A DNA stretch of 40,400 bases from Gammaproteobacteria bacterium (GTDB lineage: Bacteria; Pseudomonadota; Gammaproteobacteria; Nitrosococcales; Methylophagaceae). The notes under the pieces were generated by a model, which did not search any database, had not been told where the DNA came from, and was given only the letters and a program-made list of their open reading frames with translations. Both the position numbers and the translations under genes were made by a program. Below are positions 36,872 to 40,400 of this stretch, in pieces (positions within the stretch are counted from its first letter, which is position 1; each line of letters opens with the position of its first letter). The DNA lies in the NCBI GenBank assembly GCA_014859375.1, contig JACUUH010000018.1:1-40400 (forward strand). Reading direction: 5' to 3'.

Positions 36872-38300
36872 GCTGATGCCCCCCAGCGACGCTATCTGAT
36901 TGCATCGGTAGAGTATGAGAACTCATATCCATTTGTTGTGGATCGTGCCTATTTTGTTCAGTCATTTCTGGCGGCTGCCTATCCGACTCAGACTGGTTGT
37001 TATCAGTGTTGCTATTGATAGATTCGGCTGAGATTGCTTCGAGCATTTTAGCTGTTGATTCACGTAATTTAGACTCAGAATCAATCAAGAATTGGCTGGA
37101 TGTCACAACCTCTTCACCAGCAGAAACGCCCTTAACTATCTGTGTTAAACCATTGGAAGATAAACCTATTTCGACTTCTCTTGGTTCAAACTTGCCTTGT
37201 TCACGTACCACAAATACTTGATTACGCTCACCAGATCGAATGACGGCTTCAGAAGGTACGGTAATGGCGTCACGTTGTTGTTGGGTGTGAATAATAACAT
37301 TGGCAAACATATCGGGTTTAAGTAACAAATCGCTATTATCAAAAACCAGTCTGACCTTGATGGTACGGGTTTTAGCTTCAGCATAGGGGTAGATATAAGA
37401 TAGTGAGCCTGTAAAGGTTTTGCCAGGAATACCAGTCAAGGTCATTTCCACTGAATCACCGACCTTGACCCATGGTAATTCCGATTCATAGACATCAGCA
37501 TAAACCCAAACTGTAGACAGATCAGCCAACATATACAGCTCGGTTTGAGGGCTAACATATTGACCTTCACGGGCACCGATATTGATCACAACACCATTAA
37601 ATGGCGAGTGGATATGAATGTTCTTTTTAATTTCGCCAGTTTGTTCCATATCCTTAATTTGGTGTTCAGGCACATCAAGAAACGCCAAGCGTTCACGCGC
37701 AGATTTGACCATTTGCCTAGCACCAAAACTAATATCCTCGAACGGACTTTTTTCTAATGTTTCAGCACTTTTAAGTGCCAGTAAATACTCTTGTGAGCTG
37801 GTCACTAACTTTGGTGAATAAATACTTAATAGCATCGTGTTGTTTTCAACGGTAGTACCGGTTTTGTCGATAAATAGTGTATCTATCCAACCTTCAGTTT
37901 TGGGATGAAGGCGGGTAATGTGTTCCTCGTCATAAGCGACACGACCAGCAGTTGAAATATCATGAGATAGCGGCATAACTGTTGCGGTAGCGGTTCTTAC
38001 CCCCATATTTTGAACAGTAACAGGATCGATTTCGACTGTGCCTGTCGGTTGATCGCTATTTGATTTTTTGCCATCGGCATAGACAGGAATGTAATCCATA
38101 CCCATATAATCCTTGGCGGGTGTGGGTGAGGTAATATCTGGATTCATCGGATTACGGTAAAACAAGGGCTTGGCCTCAGTCTTAACCATGTCTTGAGAAG
38201 AGGGTGATACATCGTGTTGTTTTACAAACCAATAAGCAGATAATGCGCCTAATGCAATGCCGGTAATTAATGTCAACGTAAACAAAGCAGGTTTATTCAT
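36864..38300 (-). CDS. cusB: Membrane fusion protein CusB with HMBD and His/Met-rich tail
   Basis: Periplasmic adaptor of the CusCBA pump, 478 residues. It has an N-terminal anchor (about 4-24), a heavy-metal-binding module (LFYRNPMNPDITSPTPAKDYMGMDYIPVY, about 46-74), then lipoyl/hairpin, beta-barrel and proximal domains (HSPFNGVVINIGAREGQYV around residue 210). The C-terminus is an unusual low-complexity tail rich in Gln, Met, His and Asp (MDMSSHTLPMQ...GGHQHD), a probable extra metal site. The start at ATG 38300 has GGAGAC upstream. The start lies within the end of cusC, giving translational coupling. Confidence 0.92.
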   Translation of the reverse strand: MNKPALFTLTLITGIALGALSAYWFVKQHDVSPSSQDMVKTEAKPLFYRNPMNPDITSPTPAKDYMGMDYIPVYADGKKSNSDQPTGTVEIDPVTVQNMGVRTATATVMPLSHDISTAGRVAYDEEHITRLHPKTEGWIDTLFIDKTGTTVENNTMLLSIYSPKLVTSSQEYLLALKSAETLEKSPFEDISFGARQMVKSARERLAFLDVPEHQIKDMEQTGEIKKNIHIHSPFNGVVINIGAREGQYVSPQTELYMLADLSTVWVYADVYESELPWVKVGDSVEMTLTGIPGKTFTGSLSYIYPYAEAKTRTIKVRLVFDNSDLLLKPDMFANVIIHTQQQRDAITVPSEAVIRSGERNQVFVVREQGKFEPREVEIGLSSNGLTQIVKGVSAGEEVVTSSQFLIDSESKLRESTAKMLEAISAESINSNTDNNQSESDRQPPEMTEQNRHDPQQMDMSSHTLPMQSDSVAGGHQHD

Positions 38301-39648
38301 AAATTGTCTCCTCACCAACAGTGGCGACTAATTTAGCTAAGGCTGATTGACCTTCACTAATAGTTTGCCATAGGCGGGTTTCGTAGTTGTATTGTGTGAT
38401 CTGGGCGCGGATCAGGTTGAGAAAATCGACTTTATTGACTTGATAACCTGCCAGCATTGAGGCCACTGTTTGCCGAGCCTGGGGGATCACGCCCGTTCTA
38501 AATAATAAAACCTGTTGTTGGGTGCGGTTATATTCTGCCAATGTTGCCGTTATATCGGCTTGTATTGCTAACCAACGATCGTGCAAAGCATAGTGCTGTT
38601 GTTTGACTTCGATACTACGTTGTGAAATGGCCATTTTTTGTTTGCTGTCAGCAAATATGGGCACATTGATACCAATACGTAGCGATAGCAGATCAGACCG
38701 ATTATCACCATTGGGATTGTTACCTTGTCGAAAACCATAAGTAGCACCAACACTAAAATCAGGCAATAAATCACGTTGTGCCAGTTCACGACGTGCTGTC
38801 GCGGCTTCGATCAATAAGCGTTGTTGCGCCAGTTCAGGTCGATTTGCCTGTGCCAGTTGCATAATGGCTGATGCAGATTTTAAGCTAGGTAGGTCTGTAT
38901 CAATATCCGTTAATGTGGGCAACTGGATCCTGCTATCAGTTGCCCGATTAAGCAAGGCATTGAGACGCGCTGCCTCTTGTTTTCGTTTACTATCCAGTTC
39001 GATGTTTTGATCGATCAGCTTTGATAGTTCCAGCTGTGCCAATAACACATCCTGCTGTAAACCCTGACCTACTTTATATTTGGTTTGAGCTATCTCAACA
39101 AACTGCTTTAACAGTGTTTTATTGATTTCGATAACCTCAAGCGATCGATCAAGGAAAAATAGCCGCCACCACAGCGTTTTAACATCACGATTGAGTTGAA
39201 GCCTGATTTCATCGACCTGACTGGTGGCAGCATTTGCCATATAACGTGCGATAGTTTCTTTTAATGCCAGCTTGCCGGGATAAGGGATTTGTTGGCTAAT
39301 ACCCAACTGCATTTGAGTCATGGGATCTTGTTCGAGATTAAAGGTGTCAGTCGGTAGATTGGCAGGGCTAAAACTAAGCATTGGATCAGGTAAACTGCCA
39401 ACTTGTGACGGTATCGTCGCCATTGCTTCAGCCCGAGCTGACATCTCGGCTAAACCTGGATTTTCCAGCTCAACATAGGCTAAAGCAGCCTCTAAGGTTA
39501 AGGATTGAGTATCAACAGTAACTAAATCAGCATTGTATTTTGCTATGGTCAAATCAAGATCATTAGCCTGCGCTAACGAAAAAATAGCTAAGCCAAAAGC
39601 CAGTAATAAAAATTTTCTAGTGATAGAAAAGGGTATATTCCACATCAT
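38293..39648 (-). CDS. cusC: Outer-membrane channel protein of the TolC/CusC family
   Basis: Outer-membrane efflux protein of 451 residues. It has a signal peptide (about 1-30, LLLAFGLAIFSLAQA) and two OEP repeats, each made of long helices: the first around GISQQIPYPGKLALKE, the second around LAQRDLLPDFSVGATYGFRQG. The opening ALAYVELENPGLAEMSARAEA is typical of CzcC/CusC-like proteins. The start is ATG 39648 with AAGGTG six bases upstream; a longer frame to 39717 lacks a ribosome site and spoils the signal peptide. No lipoprotein cysteine is seen at the cleavage site. Confidence 0.88.
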   Translation of the reverse strand: MMWNIPFSITRKFLLLAFGLAIFSLAQANDLDLTIAKYNADLVTVDTQSLTLEAALAYVELENPGLAEMSARAEAMATIPSQVGSLPDPMLSFSPANLPTDTFNLEQDPMTQMQLGISQQIPYPGKLALKETIARYMANAATSQVDEIRLQLNRDVKTLWWRLFFLDRSLEVIEINKTLLKQFVEIAQTKYKVGQGLQQDVLLAQLELSKLIDQNIELDSKRKQEAARLNALLNRATDSRIQLPTLTDIDTDLPSLKSASAIMQLAQANRPELAQQRLLIEAATARRELAQRDLLPDFSVGATYGFRQGNNPNGDNRSDLLSLRIGINVPIFADSKQKMAISQRSIEVKQQHYALHDRWLAIQADITATLAEYNRTQQQVLLFRTGVIPQARQTVASMLAGYQVNKVDFLNLIRAQITQYNYETRLWQTISEGQSALAKLVATVGEETIYE

Positions 39649-39774
39649 TTTGAACACCTTGATGGTGGTATCAATAACATCATCAATAACGGATGACACA
39701 CTACAGCTAACATTCAATTTAACTAAAATCGCGTATTGAAAAGCGATACTAAATTAAAAGCGCGACTTGATAAA

Positions 39775-40131
39775 TCAGAGTGAAATGGGGGGGCGTAATA
39801 GCGGGAAAGACTGTTGAGCCAGCGTAGCGACATCTAGCATCGCGTACTGAGCTTGAGCATAGTGACTAATGTTTAAATTAAAATTCTGGGCAGGAATGCC
39901 TAAGCTGGTAGAACAGCTACCATGAGTGTTTTTACAATTATGCTGATCTGAACAATGACCACATTTATTGTGCATAGTCTGGTGATCGTGATGGGTGTCC
40001 ATGGTCATAGTTGACATCGTTTGTGTTGTGCCAGACAGATTAATATCAGGCGCAACAGCAACTACCGTCATCGGTAAATACATCATGATAGTAATCAAAA
40101 CCAACAACAATCGCTTAGTCATACTAGTCAT
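39775..40131 (-). CDS. Small exported His/Met/Cys-rich protein heading the cus operon
   Basis: A 118-residue protein with a signal peptide (about 4-27). A short potential metal-ligand region (about 40-75) contains MTMDTHHDHQTMHNKCGHC, then SDQHNC and SCST; histidine, methionine and cysteine are concentrated here. The C-terminal third is ordinary. I do not recognise the family, although DUF2946-like proteins beside metal-efflux genes are similar in size and style. A periplasmic metal-binding or sensing role is inferred from residues and context. The start is uncertain: ATG 40131 or ATG 40122; no clear ribosome site exists for either. Confidence 0.7.
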   Translation of the reverse strand: MTSMTKRLLLVLITIMMYLPMTVVAVAPDINLSGTTQTMSTMTMDTHHDHQTMHNKCGHCSDQHNCKNTHGSCSTSLGIPAQNFNLNISHYAQAQYAMLDVATLAQQSFPLLRPPISL

Positions 40132-40156
40132 AGTAGCGTTTTGGACAAGACTATTC

Positions 40157-40186
40157 AATATATGGATGGTTGATGTATAGTCACAA
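40157..40186 (-). promoter_or_regulatory. Possible promoter of the cus operon
   Basis: Read on the minus strand, TTGTGA (40181-40186) and TATATT (40157-40162) are 18 bases apart and lie about 26-50 bases upstream of the first cus gene. A spacing longer than 17 is usual at promoters activated by MerR-type metal regulators, but I see no clear dyad of that class. Confidence 0.3.
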
Positions 40187-40321
40187 ACTTTTGGATTAAC
40201 GCTGATCAGTTGAGCGATTTGAGTTTTAGTTGGTTGAACTGCTTAAAGATTTCAAACCGACAGTCTCAATCAAGTGTGCAGCTGTCGTCCAAAAAATTTT
40301 AAATCAATGTGGTCTCTGTAA
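40187..40321. other. Short intergenic region between cus operon and acyltransferase gene
   Basis: No ORF with a plausible start is present. An open stretch on the plus strand reading LVELLKDFKPTVS...QCGLCN stops just before the repeat arm; it has no start and no family I recognise. Confidence 0.4.
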
Positions 40322-40342
40322 TTAACCTCAGTTCTGGATAAG
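40322..40342. repeat. Solo copy of the TTAACCTCA...GGATAAG arm, upstream of acyltransferase gene
   Basis: This copy matches the reverse complement of the arm at 29-49 and 29112-29132 exactly over 21 bases, and two more bases (AA) continue the match. The next bases differ from the interior of the known element. It ends 11 bases before the acyltransferase start codon. Confidence 0.65.
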
Positions 40343-40353
40343 AAGGGAAGAAT

Positions 40354-40400
40354 ATGGCTATTAAATCGGATTCATTCAGACCGGATATAAATGGACTGAG
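40354..40400 (+). CDS. Acyltransferase family 3 protein, 5' end only
   Basis: Only the first 15 codons are inside the window. The peptide includes SFRPDINGL, the almost invariant N-terminal motif of acyltransferase-3 (OafA/YrhL-type) membrane proteins, which O-acetylate surface polysaccharides. AAGGGAAG is 3-10 bases upstream of the ATG. The rest lies beyond the right edge. Confidence 0.65.
   Translation, partial: MAIKSDSFRPDINGL

Noticed and set aside
40205-40321. Open plus-strand stretch ending just before the repeat arm, considered as a transposase C-terminus
   Set aside because: No start, about 30 codons, and no recognisable transposase motif.

Overview
The window is a stretch of AT-rich chromosome from a gammaproteobacterium, most likely a Methylophaga-like marine methylotroph. 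Evidence for the class is a set of typically gammaproteobacterial housekeeping genes (zipA-ligA, sbmA, cysZ, hrpA, rlmKL, darP, ettA). Evidence for methylotrophy is a formaldehyde-activating-enzyme (Fae) homologue and a small cytochrome c resembling partners of PQQ-dependent alcohol dehydrogenases. The genus is an inference; no rRNA or other species marker is present.

Layout. 1-146: edge of a small repeat element. 147-1436 (-): SbmA peptide transporter. 1437-2066: non-coding DNA built of REP and MITE-like repeats. 2067-4488 (-): queF, a D-ribulokinase-like FGGY kinase and cysZ, closely packed. 4549-8908 (+): zipA, ligA, a TrpD/YbiB-like protein and a YjbQ-family protein, an overlapping or tightly spaced operon. 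8989-11273 (+): membrane-anchored hypothetical, Fae homologue, a 31-codon ORF, SIMPL protein, DUF1289 protein. 11352-13714 (+): SulP anion transporter coupled to a tandem universal stress protein, closed by a strong terminator. 13861-17734 (+): tiny hydrophobic ORF, membrane PAS/GGDEF/EAL protein, exported methyltransferase, DarP. 17731-21168 (-): PhoP/PhoQ-like two-component pair with an upstream PepSY-like protein, a cytochrome c and a glycine-zipper protein. 21260-26634 (-): HrpA, pentapeptide-repeat protein, nitroreductase, YhbY; divergent from these is rlmKL (26682-28871, +). 28872-29368: graveyard of mobile DNA with a 126-bp MITE lying in an IS1016-like remnant. 29369-31027 (-): EttA. 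31257-40131 (-): a five-gene copper/silver-type efflux operon (small metal-ligand protein, CusC, CusB, CusA, CopA-like ATPase). 40354 to the right edge: start of an acyltransferase-3 gene.

Functionally the window is mostly core metabolism and information processing plus one complete heavy-metal detoxification module. In that module the RND pump CusCBA would carry metal across the outer membrane, the P-type ATPase would move it out of the cytoplasm, and the leader-gene product may bind it in the periplasm. I see no CRISPR array, prophage, toxin-antitoxin pair or recognisable defence island. The most unusual points are the Fae homologue lacking the usual active-site histidine, the TTAA-bounded MITE family, the exported methyltransferase, and the ATPase whose metal-binding N-terminus is made of YHS and zinc-ribbon-like modules.
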